In this document: positions 1-9,318 of the stretch, piece after piece
How positions within the stretch are numbered: the stretch's first letter is position 1
How the letters are laid out: the number at the start of each line of letters is the position of its first letter
NCBI GenBank assembly: GCA_014621425.1
Contig: JAANBB010000034.1
Location: 1-64,000 of the forward strand
Length of the DNA stretch: 64,000 nt
Direction: 5' to 3'
Source: Cylindrodendrum hubeiense
Taxonomy: Eukaryota > Ascomycota > Sordariomycetes > Hypocreales > Nectriaceae
Program-made: the position numbers and the translations under genes
Notes under the pieces: model-generated
What the model saw: the letters and a program-made list of their open reading frames with translations, nothing else
Told to the model about the DNA's origin: nothing
The model's database searches: none

Positions 1-986
1 TTCATGCCCGCTGGAAATACAGCTTCACGATTTTGTGCGAGCTGGCCAATCTGCCCCTCTGACAGACCAGGAGCTTCAAAAAGAGGCATCCCGGATCATC
101 CGGCGAATCGAAGATCAGTCAACTTCTCCTGCCGAGTTCATAGCCAACTGGCTCATTGAACTAGTTGCGCTTTCTACCAGTTGGCTCAATGGCTTTCGAC
201 TTCGAGCTAATGCCCCCAAGCCTAACAACGTGGTGGAGGCCGGCCAGTTCCTCGCAGACTCATCCAAGATTGATTCAATCATGAAAAATTACAACGAACT
301 GGAGCGGAGATTATCTGAATATGTGGACCTGCTTCGAGCTCATGGGATTGAACCGGATGATGCAACTCTTCGACATCAGGCACATGATCTCATTGCAGAA
401 TTCAATGACGATGAATGGAAGCAAGTCGCAATGTCTAACCGTTCGTGGCTTATGGCTTTCAAGAGACGATATCTCAACGGACCAAGTAGTCAAGCGCAGC
501 CAGTGGACGCTCAATTGTCAAACGCCCCAAATGGAAGACTCATGTCCCTTGGATCTGGCCTGGCTGCACAGCTCTCGTATGATACCTCAGGCCGAAGCTC
601 TTCCAATGCGTCTGGAAAATCTACAAACATACAGCTAGGACCGACATTTACGAAGAGTGGTATCCTTTTCCCCCACAATGCTAATTTCCATCGTTGGGTG
701 GCGTTGGAGTTGGCCCGGTGGGTAGTGGCAACCATGTCACCAAATAATCCCAATCAACATGTCCCGACAGACGAGGAACTACAGCATCAAGCTAGGTGGA
801 TATATTATGATGAGTAAGTCAGAACTCCTTAGTGAAGAATTTGGCTTTATGATAGCTGACATATGACTTTTTAGTGACGATCCATGGAATCAAACCCCGG
901 CCGACAACTCAGAGTGGCTACGACGATTCAAGCTCGAGATTGGAATTTCAAAGGAATCCACGACCGAAGCCCCTTCAAATACATAG
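1..986 (+). CDS. RfeC-like regulator, 5' partial
   Basis: The reading frame is open to the left edge, so the N-terminus is missing. The first exon ends at 813, a GTAAGT...TTAG intron spans 814-874, and the last exon ends with TAG at 984-986. The visible part holds at least three copies of a helical module. Each starts near 'TD-E-LQ' or 'LRHQA', contains an acidic 'DDxxW' segment and ends with a 'W-x3-F+' motif, for example 'TDEELQ', 'DDPWNQT' and 'EWLRRFK' in the last copy. This arrangement recalls the CENP-B/homeodomain-like helices of fungal proteins annotated as C2H2 factor RfeC, but no zinc finger is visible in this part. A DNA-binding role is an inference; the repeated helical modules are directly visible. 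Confidence 0.6.
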
Positions 987-1144
987 CTGGACCCTTAATT
1001 AGCATACATGAGTATAAAATGGACGTCGCCTCATATCAAATCGAAAATGATCATCCAGCTACTAGTGCTAAGATGTTGGGGGACAAGTCTACATGGCAAT
1101 ATAAGTAAACAGAAACATATTTAAAGAACGTGGGTAAGTACATG

Positions 1145-2044
1145 TTAGTGAAGGAATAAGTAGGCGAGCTCATCGTCACTACGAGGCTCCGCCTCTCCTT
1201 CGGATACCAGCTCAAGAGATTCAAGCTCATAGTCACTCTGCTGAAGACCGAGTTTATCGGCCACATCGCGCACCTGCTCCTCTTCAGCGGCAAGCTCGAC
1301 ACAATTTAGCGTCAAGTCCCCCGGCGACACCTTACTGCGGTCCGATAAGAAGCCGCCCGGGACCGATCCGACTTTTGTTTTGGTGATCTCGGCTAGGTGA
1401 TAGGCAAAGACGACCTCATCATCAATCTGGCGGGCCAGAACGCGTGTCACTTTCTTTCCACCTTCGCCGCCGCCACCTCCCGACGCCGAAAAACCATCGC
1501 CGCTAAGATTGGCGCCAGCTTTAGCGGTCCCGCTGGAGCTGGCACTCTCTTCAATCCATACTCGGAGGCCCTTGGCGTACTTAATACCAATGACCATGTA
1601 GACTGGCGTGGGAGGGACGCCGTTGACGATGTTGTTCAGCTCACTCTCGCGAGTAACCCGCTTGTTAGCGTATGCGCGGATACCGTCGTCGAGCCAGACG
1701 GTTCTCATCTCGTCGATCTCGTAGATAACCGACGAGTTGGCGGCACGCTTGGCACCGACATTCAGATTAAGCAGTGTGACGAACTTGGCCCATAACTCGG
1801 CGGACCAGCTATGGCTGCGACTTTCGCGCACGCTTTCCTTCTTTGAGGGGAGCGACTTCTGGTTGGTTGCGAGGAAGTCGAGATCTTCTTTCGCCACCGG
1901 CTTAGAGAGTGTGTCGGTGGTTATCTCATTGATGGAAAATGGATCCTCAAAGATGTTTCCGATCGAGATCCGACCGCCAGAAACGGCCTCAAAGTTTGAG
2001 AGGAAGAAGGTCTTCTTGGGTTGCTGCTGTGGTGAAGGTGCCAT
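1145..2044 (-). CDS. Gasdermin-like pore-forming protein (HET-Q1 type)
   Basis: A 299-aa intronless protein. The first ATG is at 2044; the in-frame extension to 2089 starts only with TTG. No signal peptide is seen. The N-terminus carries 'FFLSNFEAVSGG' and 'GNIFEDPF' (residues 13-36). Residues 147-220 have the layout of the gasdermin pore-forming domain: a strand ('VYMVIGIKYAKG'), a Gly/Ser-rich loop (about 166-196), a basic KK pair, then a final strand ('DEVVFAYHLAEI'). A basic/Gly linker (about 222-245) leads to an acidic tail (246-299) rich in Glu and Asp. Fungal gasdermins are about 250-300 aa, with a short C-terminal inhibitory tail removed by a protease to allow membrane pores and cell death. 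A subtilase gene lies 3 kb away. The family call rests on topology and remembered family patterns; an unnamed related fungal family is the alternative. Confidence 0.55.
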   Translation of the reverse strand: MAPSPQQQPKKTFFLSNFEAVSGGRISIGNIFEDPFSINEITTDTLSKPVAKEDLDFLATNQKSLPSKKESVRESRSHSWSAELWAKFVTLLNLNVGAKRAANSSVIYEIDEMRTVWLDDGIRAYANKRVTRESELNNIVNGVPPTPVYMVIGIKYAKGLRVWIEESASSSGTAKAGANLSGDGFSASGGGGGEGGKKVTRVLARQIDDEVVFAYHLAEITKTKVGSVPGGFLSDRSKVSPGDLTLNCVELAAEEEQVRDVADKLGLQQSDYELESLELVSEGEAEPRSDDELAYLFLH

Positions 2045-2132
2045 CTCTGTGCCGGAGCAGTGGCAAGCGTTGCTATTGACGATGGACAAATGTCAACGAT
2101 AACTCGGGGTATGCCAGCCGTTTCAGCGTATT

Positions 2133-2146
2133 ATATACCGGTATAT
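2133..2146. promoter_or_regulatory. 14-bp perfect palindrome, TATA-like, upstream of gasdermin-like gene
   Basis: ATATACCGGTATAT reads the same on both strands. It lies 89-102 bp upstream of the ATG at 2044, inside an AT-rich patch of an otherwise mixed region, so it may supply the TATA element, a dimer-binding site, or both. The rest of the 540-bp gap 2045-2584 shows no gene. Confidence 0.35.
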
Positions 2147-2584
2147 GCGTCATGGACTCGAGTAGGTTGAAATGTTGAGAAGGCAATATTCCAACAAGCA
2201 AGTCTGCAGGCATCATCTGCCTGACTGCCTCGCGAGGCTCTGGAATCTGTCGTCATATTTGCTCAACGGTGATCGCCCGCAGGCGCCATACTGCTCAGCT
2301 GACCAATTGAAAATCGGGCGTCCAATGATATCATCGCGCTCCTAGCCGTTCATATGTTGAGTGGGTACATTGAAGCACTGCCACGATGGGCAGGGCGTTC
2401 TAGCCGAGACGGGGCGCCACATTTGCCTCTGCATAGGACGCGGACAAGCAGGCAGTCGGGCAATTTCAGGTATCCTTGAGTCAGAGGTATAGTAATATTG
2501 GTGGCGCGCGCACCACGGGTATTTTGCTTTAGGCAAACTCAGTCGGCTAACTCTGCGTCTCTATCATCTCCAAATCCTGTATTC

Positions 2585-4456
2585 CTAGCGAATTGCACTA
2601 CTAGAGCTTGACATGGCGTAGTCAAACTTGTTAAGTCGCTCGCCCACAGTGATTTCAGCTTCCAGAGGCTTATCTCGCCAGTCTTTGCTCTCGTGCTGTG
2701 TGTCTAGAGGCTCCCAGTTCTCTTTCCAATACTTTAGTTGCCAAGATGACGATGGACTGGCCTGGCTGTCGGATTTTACCAGTGACCCGGTCTGAGACAC
2801 TGACGATCTACCGGACCATTGCGATCTAGCATAGCGTGGCGATTTAGCAGACCGTGGCGATCTGGCAGACCGTGACGATCTAGCAGATCTAGCAGATCTT
2901 AAAGAGCCGTTGGATCGGATTCCTCCTAGCATAGTATTGGTTGTTAACGACGAAATCACAGCTCCGCCATCTGTATTTCCATGGGGCAATCGTGGAGGCG
3001 TCCGTTGTACTCCACGGCGGGCACGGTTCGGCTGAGAGAACGCATGTTCGAAATCGTCAAGAACACTGCGGATTGGAAAATGGCGACTGGTCAAATTGGT
3101 GATCGGTGTAATCTCCAGCTGTGGTACGATTATTGGTGCACTTTGCAACATCTTGGTTGGGGGTGCCAATGAAGAGAAAGCAGTATGGTATAATGTCTCT
3201 ATTGCCAGTTCTTGAAGGCAGTCGGCAATATGATCCAACGAGTCCTTGCCCTTTTGTGCGTCAGGGCACAAGGGACAGCAAAGCTCCTGCGTTATGCGTC
3301 TCCGCGACGAGGTTTCGGCGATGACAGCGATCTTGGATGCTGATATGTCGCCGTCGGAATTGTGCTTTTCCCTAAGATGGGTTGAGAACTGATCGATGCT
3401 GTTGGACTCTTCCCCACATGCCTGGCACAGCCAGCCAGGGCTGCCGTGGCATTCGTATAGATGGGTTTCCCAATCCGCTCTAGAAGCGTACATAAGGTCT
3501 TGTCGAGGACTGGGACAATCCGCAAAAACGCATACAAATGGGCACAAGTCGGCCACGATGTGACGCTGCCAGGGATCCGGATCTGCCATGTAAGAGGGCA
3601 TTACTTGACAACAGTATGGGCATTTGAACGACTTGCAGTCCGGTGGCAGGACGGGCGGGCTGGGATACTCAGCCTTGGACTTTGGTACGGTTGGGTTCCC
3701 GATAGGAACATTGGAGAACTCTGCGACGGATTCTTTTTCTCCTCGTATTGCCACCCACAGGTTGGACGCAAGTATGAATCGGCGTCGCCTTCGGACGTTG
3801 GCGTCGACAAGTCGCTTTTGAACAGCATCCAAACGATCGGTCTTCCTTTTCATCCGCTGTTCTGTTTCTTCCCGGAAGCGTTGGAGATGCGAGCGAATGT
3901 CCTCCTCCTGATCAGATTTCGGCAGCAGGCCGTCGGCAAGCCAAAGCATCGAACCCGTCAGGCTCCAGGTGACCCGCTTCGTGATGCGAACGATCTGCGC
4001 GAAGGTCGATTCCACGCGGACCCTGGCGCCAGAGGTCGTGTCTGACGGGGGTTGTGTGGTGCGCTGGGGCGACTTGTCATAGAACAGAGGCTGCGAGGTA
4101 GTTCGGCCGGGCAAGAGGTTCTCAGCGTGGCCAGACCCGTCTTGGAACCATTGTGAAGTCAGCGATCTTGTGGAGATGAATGGCGCGGCGCAACACTCAC
4201 GTGGCTGCCCACAGGTCTCGATATATGTATTCAAGACGCGCAGAAGATTGGCGACAACAACCGCCATGGCGGCTGAGCAACGCAATCGCTCATCTAGTGC
4301 GTGTCGGCCCTCGACGAGGGCGCCGGACGTGGCAGACCAGATATTGAACTCGACCAGGCGTTCCTCGGCCCAGCTGTCTGACGTTGGCTCAGTCGCGTAT
4401 CTTTGCAGACTCCGCTGGCAGGTGCGGGCCGCCGAATGAATCGTAGTGGAAGTCAT
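2585..4456 (-). CDS. AcuF-type C2H2 zinc-finger protein
   Basis: About 603 aa after removing a probable 60-nt intron at 4141-4200 (GTGAGT...CAAG). The intron is a multiple of three with no in-frame stop, so the frame also stays open if it is retained. The start chosen is the ATG at 4456 ('MTSTTIHSAART'); an in-frame extension to 4624 looks unconserved. The N-terminal half is a helical region of the kind found in fungal 'oxidoreductase acuF-like C2H2' proteins, with a basic coiled stretch (about 195-230). It is followed by Cys/His clusters: 'CPYC', 'WQRHIVADLCPFVC', 'WETHLYECH' and 'CQACGEE' ending in 'HLREKH'. The C-terminus is rich in Arg-Ser repeats. The gene lies between the gasdermin-like gene (same strand, 540 bp downstream) and the protease gene (divergent). 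Function is unknown; regulation or scaffolding of the neighbouring death module is speculation. Confidence 0.65.
   Translation of the reverse strand: MTSTTIHSAARTCQRSLQRYATEPTSDSWAEERLVEFNIWSATSGALVEGRHALDERLRCSAAMAVVVANLLRVLNTYIETCGQPRECCAAPFISTRSLTSQWFQDGSGHAENLLPGRTTSQPLFYDKSPQRTTQPPSDTTSGARVRVESTFAQIVRITKRVTWSLTGSMLWLADGLLPKSDQEEDIRSHLQRFREETEQRMKRKTDRLDAVQKRLVDANVRRRRRFILASNLWVAIRGEKESVAEFSNVPIGNPTVPKSKAEYPSPPVLPPDCKSFKCPYCCQVMPSYMADPDPWQRHIVADLCPFVCVFADCPSPRQDLMYASRADWETHLYECHGSPGWLCQACGEESNSIDQFSTHLREKHNSDGDISASKIAVIAETSSRRRITQELCCPLCPDAQKGKDSLDHIADCLQELAIETLYHTAFSSLAPPTKMLQSAPIIVPQLEITPITNLTSRHFPIRSVLDDFEHAFSQPNRARRGVQRTPPRLPHGNTDGGAVISSLTTNTMLGGIRSNGSLRSARSARSSRSARSPRSAKSPRYARSQWSGRSSVSQTGSLVKSDSQASPSSSWQLKYWKENWEPLDTQHESKDWRDKPLEAEITVGERLNKFDYAMSSSSSAIR
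2816..2902 (-). repeat. Imperfect ~18-bp tandem repeat coding an RS-rich tract
   Basis: About five copies of a unit resembling GCAGACCGTGGCGATCT run through this stretch. On the minus strand they encode 'RSARSPRSAKSPR'-like Arg-Ser repeats near the C-terminus of the C2H2 protein. The units differ by single substitutions, so repeat number may vary between strains. Confidence 0.6.
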
Positions 4457-5170
4457 TTCTTCGACCGATGATATTGCATGGACTTCAAAGAGGTAGATCG
4501 TGCGCTGAAAGGCCGGCCGGCCGGTTGAAGCGCGTCGGCATCGAGACGGACGTCGAGGATAATGGGCTTGAAGTATGCGACACGCTGTCAGCCGAGTGCG
4601 GCGCCGAGGGCTCAGTGGCGGCAAGGCGGCGCTACCGCCTAATCGCCTCGTTGGTTGCCTTGTTTTACTGCGTACACATCCACACCATGTCGGGCATCAC
4701 GGCTGGCTGATTGGAGACATGAACACACGCCACTGACTGGTTGTGATCCGCTGAGTTTCTCTATTTGTAGATGTCGTGGTTCCTGCGCCGCCAGAATGCC
4801 GCGGCGCACTTGAGATGGTGACATCAGCTGGGCGGCCAGACGCCGTCGTCAAATGCCTCACATGGCCCCCATCTGCTGCTCCGTCTGGGCTGGCAGCTGA
4901 CCTGCGGCTTGGATGGGGCTGGGTTTCTAGCCTCAAGCGAGACGCTGGAGGTGTCTCACCCTCCCACACCGTCGGCCCACGCCGCAGTCGAGTCCATCGA
5001 GGGGCGCTGTCAAGTCCATCGAGGAGGGGCGCTGCTCCATTTCCGCGAGCGCAACAGCCTGGCCAAAATGCGCTCCCACAGCCTTCGATAAGGACAGGGC
5101 TCGCGACCCAATCCTCTTCCAACCAGAAACATGCTGTCCCTGGCAGGATTCGTACCCGTTGTCTTCAAAG
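4457..5170. promoter_or_regulatory. Divergent promoter between C2H2 and protease genes
   Basis: A 714-bp GC-rich gap separates the two divergent starts and would allow co-regulation. Near 4991-5030 the phrase 'GTC(G)A(G)TCCATCGAGG(A)GG(G)GCGCTG' occurs twice in tandem. Open frames cross the gap on both strands, but none has a recognisable protein signature or splice join to the flanking genes. Confidence 0.4.
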
Positions 5171-8100
5171 ATGTCGCAAATGGCAACGCTGAGCCATCCT
5201 TCGTCTGGAATGGCCATGATGGCCACGGACGCCTTGGACGTTCTCGCCGCAGCCTGTAGCGTGGCAGCGGCCCGGCTGACGGGCGAAACGCTGTACGACG
5301 ACTCTCGGACGAGGCTCCAACAAACCATGGAGCGATTGATCCAGATCTCGACAGATTCTCGAAACCAGAGTACTGCCACCAACCAAGCGCACCAGGCCGC
5401 TCGCTCTGAAGTAATTGGCTTTGCAGATTCGCTCCTGCGCGAGTTTTACTACCCAGATCCTGTGAGTGCGAAGGATGGGATGCAACAAGCCCGTTTAGCG
5501 ACGGGCGCAAAACTACACACACTCACTAATTTACTTCATTACCCAGTCGGAGATACCCCCCGGAGATCAATTATTTGGCCTCAGCAGGTTACCGTCGCTG
5601 GAACAGCTCTATGGTGGTCCAGAACTTGACAGACTCTGCACCTTCCTACAACAAAAGGCGGAGGCGCCCCAGTTCGCTTCCAATTCAAACGACCTTGACC
5701 GATCTGTTTCTGAGCCGTTTTGGGACGCCAACTCACTTCCATGCCCCCCCTCGCCATCCCGATGGCATTCCCGAGATATTGAAGAAACCTTATGGGCTTG
5801 CCTCCTCAACCAGACAGAATGCGCCTGCGACTTTGAGCCTGGAAATAGACATGACCGCCATCTGCGGAAACTGGCAATTCGCTGCCCCCCTCTTAAGGCG
5901 CCTGACGAGAGTGGTGACAAGGTTACCTTCAGCCTTCGGTTCGCATCAGCCGAGGAAAAATGCCGCGAATTTGGACAATGCAAATCGTCGACACGGTGTA
6001 AGCATCGCTCGATCATTTCTGTTCGCAGGTAAGTAGTGTTGTTCTCATTGTCGCTCAACCCATTCTCATACTAACTGCAACAAAAAAAAAGGCCCAGTGA
6101 AGAAGCTGCCGATGGAAAACACACCAACAGCACGAGAGATGACGGCAAACACAAGCCAGCAACGCAAGCCTTCCATGACGTAGCCAAAAATAACACTTAC
6201 ATGCTCGATCCGGCAACCGGTCAGCTCTGTGAGGAGCTGCGCCTTCACCATGGCATTGAACTTGCCTTCTTCGTACACAGAGATGACGAGCTAGGCTTGC
6301 GGCTGCGCAAACTTCACCCGTATTCGAGTTCCAAATCAGCACAAACCTTTTGGCAATCCCAATTGTCCCTCGATGATATGCTCAGGGAAAACAATAATTC
6401 ACGGACTTTTGAACCTCGACAACAACTAGCTCTCGCTTACTGCATAGCCCTAACTGTCTGGCAATACTACGATACCCATTGGATGCACATTCCATTCTCG
6501 CGAGAGCAGATTCATATTGTCAAGGAAGAAAGGAAATTGACATTCCCATACGTGGCCCCCCATCATTGGAGCAATGATTCAAAAAGTCATGAGCGTCTCA
6601 AGCATCAATTTATGGGTTTTGTTTATCCGAAAGTCATGGCACTCGGTATACTTTTAATTGAGATTTGCCAGCAGTCACCGTTCAGCGATCGCGACCAACG
6701 AGATCTTAGCGGCGATCTCATCTTCCATAATTACTCAAACTTCTACGAGTTGATTAGAGGATTTCAGCAGAAGTGGCTACCAGATTATGTAGAGGTGGTC
6801 AAGAAGTGTTTCGAAAGAACCCTCTTCAAAGAAACAGAAACTTGGGACGTCGAGTCCCGGCGCCAAATCTTATTCGAGCAGATCGTTGTACCTCTGGAAA
6901 GGCTGTACCTGTACGGCGCTCAAGGCATGACTTTACGGGCCCTTCCTGATTCAAATATATATAATACTCCGTCGCCCCTAATAGACAACACAGACGATGA
7001 GAACCCAGCATGGCCATATACCGATAGTTCCGTACGCCACCGGTCCCGCAAAGGGCAGCTTCTCTCCGATGCGAAACAGTGAGTCTATCGTTGCCGGACC
7101 CATTAAAGCTACTTCAATGTATTTTGTTGTCTGATGCATTCACAGTTCTAAAGCTAGTGATTGGTTTACCAGAGAATTTGAAGACGTTAACAAGATGCTC
7201 AAAACTCTCGAGTCTCGGGACCTTACTCAATTACCCACCCAGAGACGTGTTAAAATTGCTGTGCTGGACACTGGCTGTTCACCAGGCATACTTGGAGCAA
7301 ACCTCGCCCTTCGCACGAAGCGACTCCAATGGCTGGATTATGTTGAGCCTGGGAACACCAAGTGCGTTGACAATGACACAACAAAAGATCAACTAGGCCA
7401 TGGAACCAGCATCGTTAAACTGCTGTTAAAAATACTTCCATCAGCACAAATTTTTGTTTGCCGGGTCGCAAATACCATGGAAACGTTCACCGACCCGCTC
7501 TGTCCAGACAGAATTGCAACAGTACGACTCCTTCTCGCCCATCGACTATCCTACGTCTAGCCGAGGAATCAAAGTACTGACTCGGACACAGGCCCTCAAA
7601 CACGTTGCACTGACAGAAAAGGTCGATATAGTCTCCATGTCCTTTGGTTTCAAGTCCAACGATACCACTGTTTCGAACACAATCTCTTACTGTCAGAACA
7701 TGAGAAAACGTGACATTCTTTTCTTCGCTGCCGCCAACAATCTCGGCACAGCTCAAAAGGAGATGTTCCCTGCGGCTCAATACCTCGACGTCATCTCGGT
7801 TCGCGGTACCAATCTTTACGACTCATTCATGGACCAATACAACGCCGAGCCACACCCTGGCTGGCAAGAGCAAGTGTCCGAACGGTGCCTCTTCGGGACC
7901 CTTGCTACTGACGGCTGTGACGGGGCGTGGCTGCACATCGAGGGTTGCTCAATTGCTACACCTATCCTTGCTGCCACCGCATCCCTGTTCCTCCAGTACA
8001 TTATGTACCTATGCAGGGTGTATCCTCATTACGACTGGCTTCTGCAGCGCCTCTTCCAGAAAGAGTACATGATGCGGTTATTCAAGCAAGTCGGCTCTAA

Positions 8101-8311
8101 ACACGATGAAGAAAAGCGGTGCTTCGTTGCTCCACGACGGCTGTTCACTGGTCTTGACGATATAGAAAACACTAGTCTTGAAGATATAGAAAAGCAAAGT
8201 AAGATATGGTGCGAGGAGATATGTAAGGTCTTCTCTATCGATACATTAGAGAGTACTGCCGAGATATCTCTGCCAAGTACTTCTATTAGTCCTCTGGTAA
8301 CGAATCAGTAG
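5171..8311 (+). CDS. DUF7580-like/subtilisin (S8) protease, HET-Q2 type
   Basis: Five exons (5171-5461, 5547-6028, 6092-7078, 7146-7521, 7592-8311) join in frame to 951 aa. All four introns are GT-AG, 63-85 nt, and the first has a CACTAAT-like branch. The N-terminal 600 aa are helical and match fungal DUF7580-type effector regions, which are kinase-like in layout ('LALAYCIALTVWQYY', 'KVMALGILLIEI'). The C-terminus is a subtilase: Asp628 in 'AVLDTGCS', His672 in 'GHGTS', oxyanion Asn761 in 'AAANN', Ser832 in 'GCSIATP'. No signal peptide is present, so an intracellular protease is expected. In fungi, subtilases of this kind cut gasdermin-like partners (HET-Q2 on HET-Q1) to trigger regulated cell death. 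The gasdermin-like gene at 1145-2044 makes that role likely here, but it is untested. Confidence 0.85.
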
Positions 8312-8715
8312 AACAAGAAAGCGGGAAATCTAACATTTAAAAAATAATATTTACAAGCTGTGTAGAATATAATCTGGCAGTAGGTTGGTGGATGCCCCTG
8401 CTTAATCCTGATCAAAACCAATACGCTCGTACTACAGTAGAGTGGCAAATAATCAATTAATTAATGGCTAAAAAGCCGACATCATCACCCTCTCTGTGAA
8501 TCATCATGTTGTCTAGTATTTAAAAGTGTTTGGATGGATATTGCCTCATTAATGATTGGTGTGCCGCCAATATTATTTTATCCCACATCGTGCCCGCCGA
8601 GGCGAGGTAAGCACACAAGCCTCTCCTTCGACATATATTTCACCGGGATTGCACCTTGGGGCTGTCCATCTTGCAAATCACAGATTGCATTTCCCGGGGC
8701 ATCTTCTTGGATTGA
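8312..8715. other. AT-rich intergenic gap
   Basis: 404 bp between two convergent genes. It is AT-rich and is likely 3' UTR. No gene or structured repeat is seen. Confidence 0.5.
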
Positions 8716-9318
8716 TCAAACGTCGGTATAAACAGGCCCGACTGTCGTTCCACCGGTTCGTGACTGCGCGTCTGTGTTCGTGGTCGCGACTATAGTTCCA
8801 CCGTTTTGTGACTGCGCGTCTGTGTTCGTGGTCGCGATCTGTGTAACCAAAGTTGTAGAGTCTTGCGTCTGCGCGTTTGTGGTCGTGGTCTGTGTATCAA
8901 TTGATTCGGCTGTACTCATGGTAACAGTTGGTACGGTCGTGGGGTAATCAATGCTGCACTGCCAACAGTCTCGTTCATACCACAAGTTGTGGATGGCCGC
9001 ATTTTCTGTCCAGGCAAGCGATTCGAGGGTTTGGAAAATTCGTGTGCAGCTTCCAGTGGTCGGGTCGTAGGCAATGGTGAGACAGAGGGATTTCTCGAAG
9101 CAAGAGGTGGCGCATTCTTGAAGAGAAATGCCGTGTTGGATCTCGAACGAGGGGTCCAAGTTATTTCTGGGATAGCCCGCTGTGCCACAAATCGGGGTTC
9201 CAGTTGGCGCGCAGACAGAGGGTGTTGGGGTTGCAATAGGAGTTACAATAGGAGTTGCAACAGGAACCCTACAGGGCCCTAGACGGGTCGTCGTGATGAG
9301 TCGGGGTGGTGCCTCCAT
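8716..9318 (-). CDS. PAN/apple-domain-like protein, N-terminus unresolved
   Basis: The reading frame encodes about 200 aa from the ATG at 9318; the frame extends to 9405 only through a GTG. A central block of Cys residues ('CAPTG', 'CGTAGYP', 'LQECATSCF', 'CLTIAYDP', 'SCTRIF', 'DCWQC') fits a fungal PAN/apple domain of secreted or surface proteins. Thr/Pro-rich stretches flank it on both sides. The C-terminus carries two tandem copies of a 17-residue Thr/Asn/Gln-rich unit ('TTNTDAQS' twice). No signal peptide is attached, so either an upstream exon was missed or this is a truncated copy. The role is unknown; carbohydrate or surface binding is a family-level guess. Confidence 0.45.
   Translation of the reverse strand: MEAPPRLITTTRLGPCRVPVATPIVTPIATPTPSVCAPTGTPICGTAGYPRNNLDPSFEIQHGISLQECATSCFEKSLCLTIAYDPTTGSCTRIFQTLESLAWTENAAIHNLWYERDCWQCSIDYPTTVPTVTMSTAESIDTQTTTTNAQTQDSTTLVTQIATTNTDAQSQNGGTIVATTNTDAQSRTGGTTVGPVYTDV
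8735..8850 (-). repeat. Tandem repeat in PAN-like gene tail
   Basis: A unit of about 50 bp containing 'GACTGCGCGTCTGTGTTCGT' and 'GTTCCACCG' is present twice in tandem. It codes the duplicated 'ATTNTDAQS...GGT' segment. The copies are nearly identical, which suggests recent duplication. Confidence 0.6.

Noticed and set aside
3461..4045. Long plus-strand open frame opposite the C2H2 gene
   Set aside because: It is antisense to a clearly coding region with zinc-binding motifs, and its translation has no domain or splice logic.
4776..5192. Plus-strand open frame before the protease gene
   Set aside because: Pro/Arg/Ser-rich translation typical of GC-rich noncoding DNA; it does not join in frame to the protease exons.
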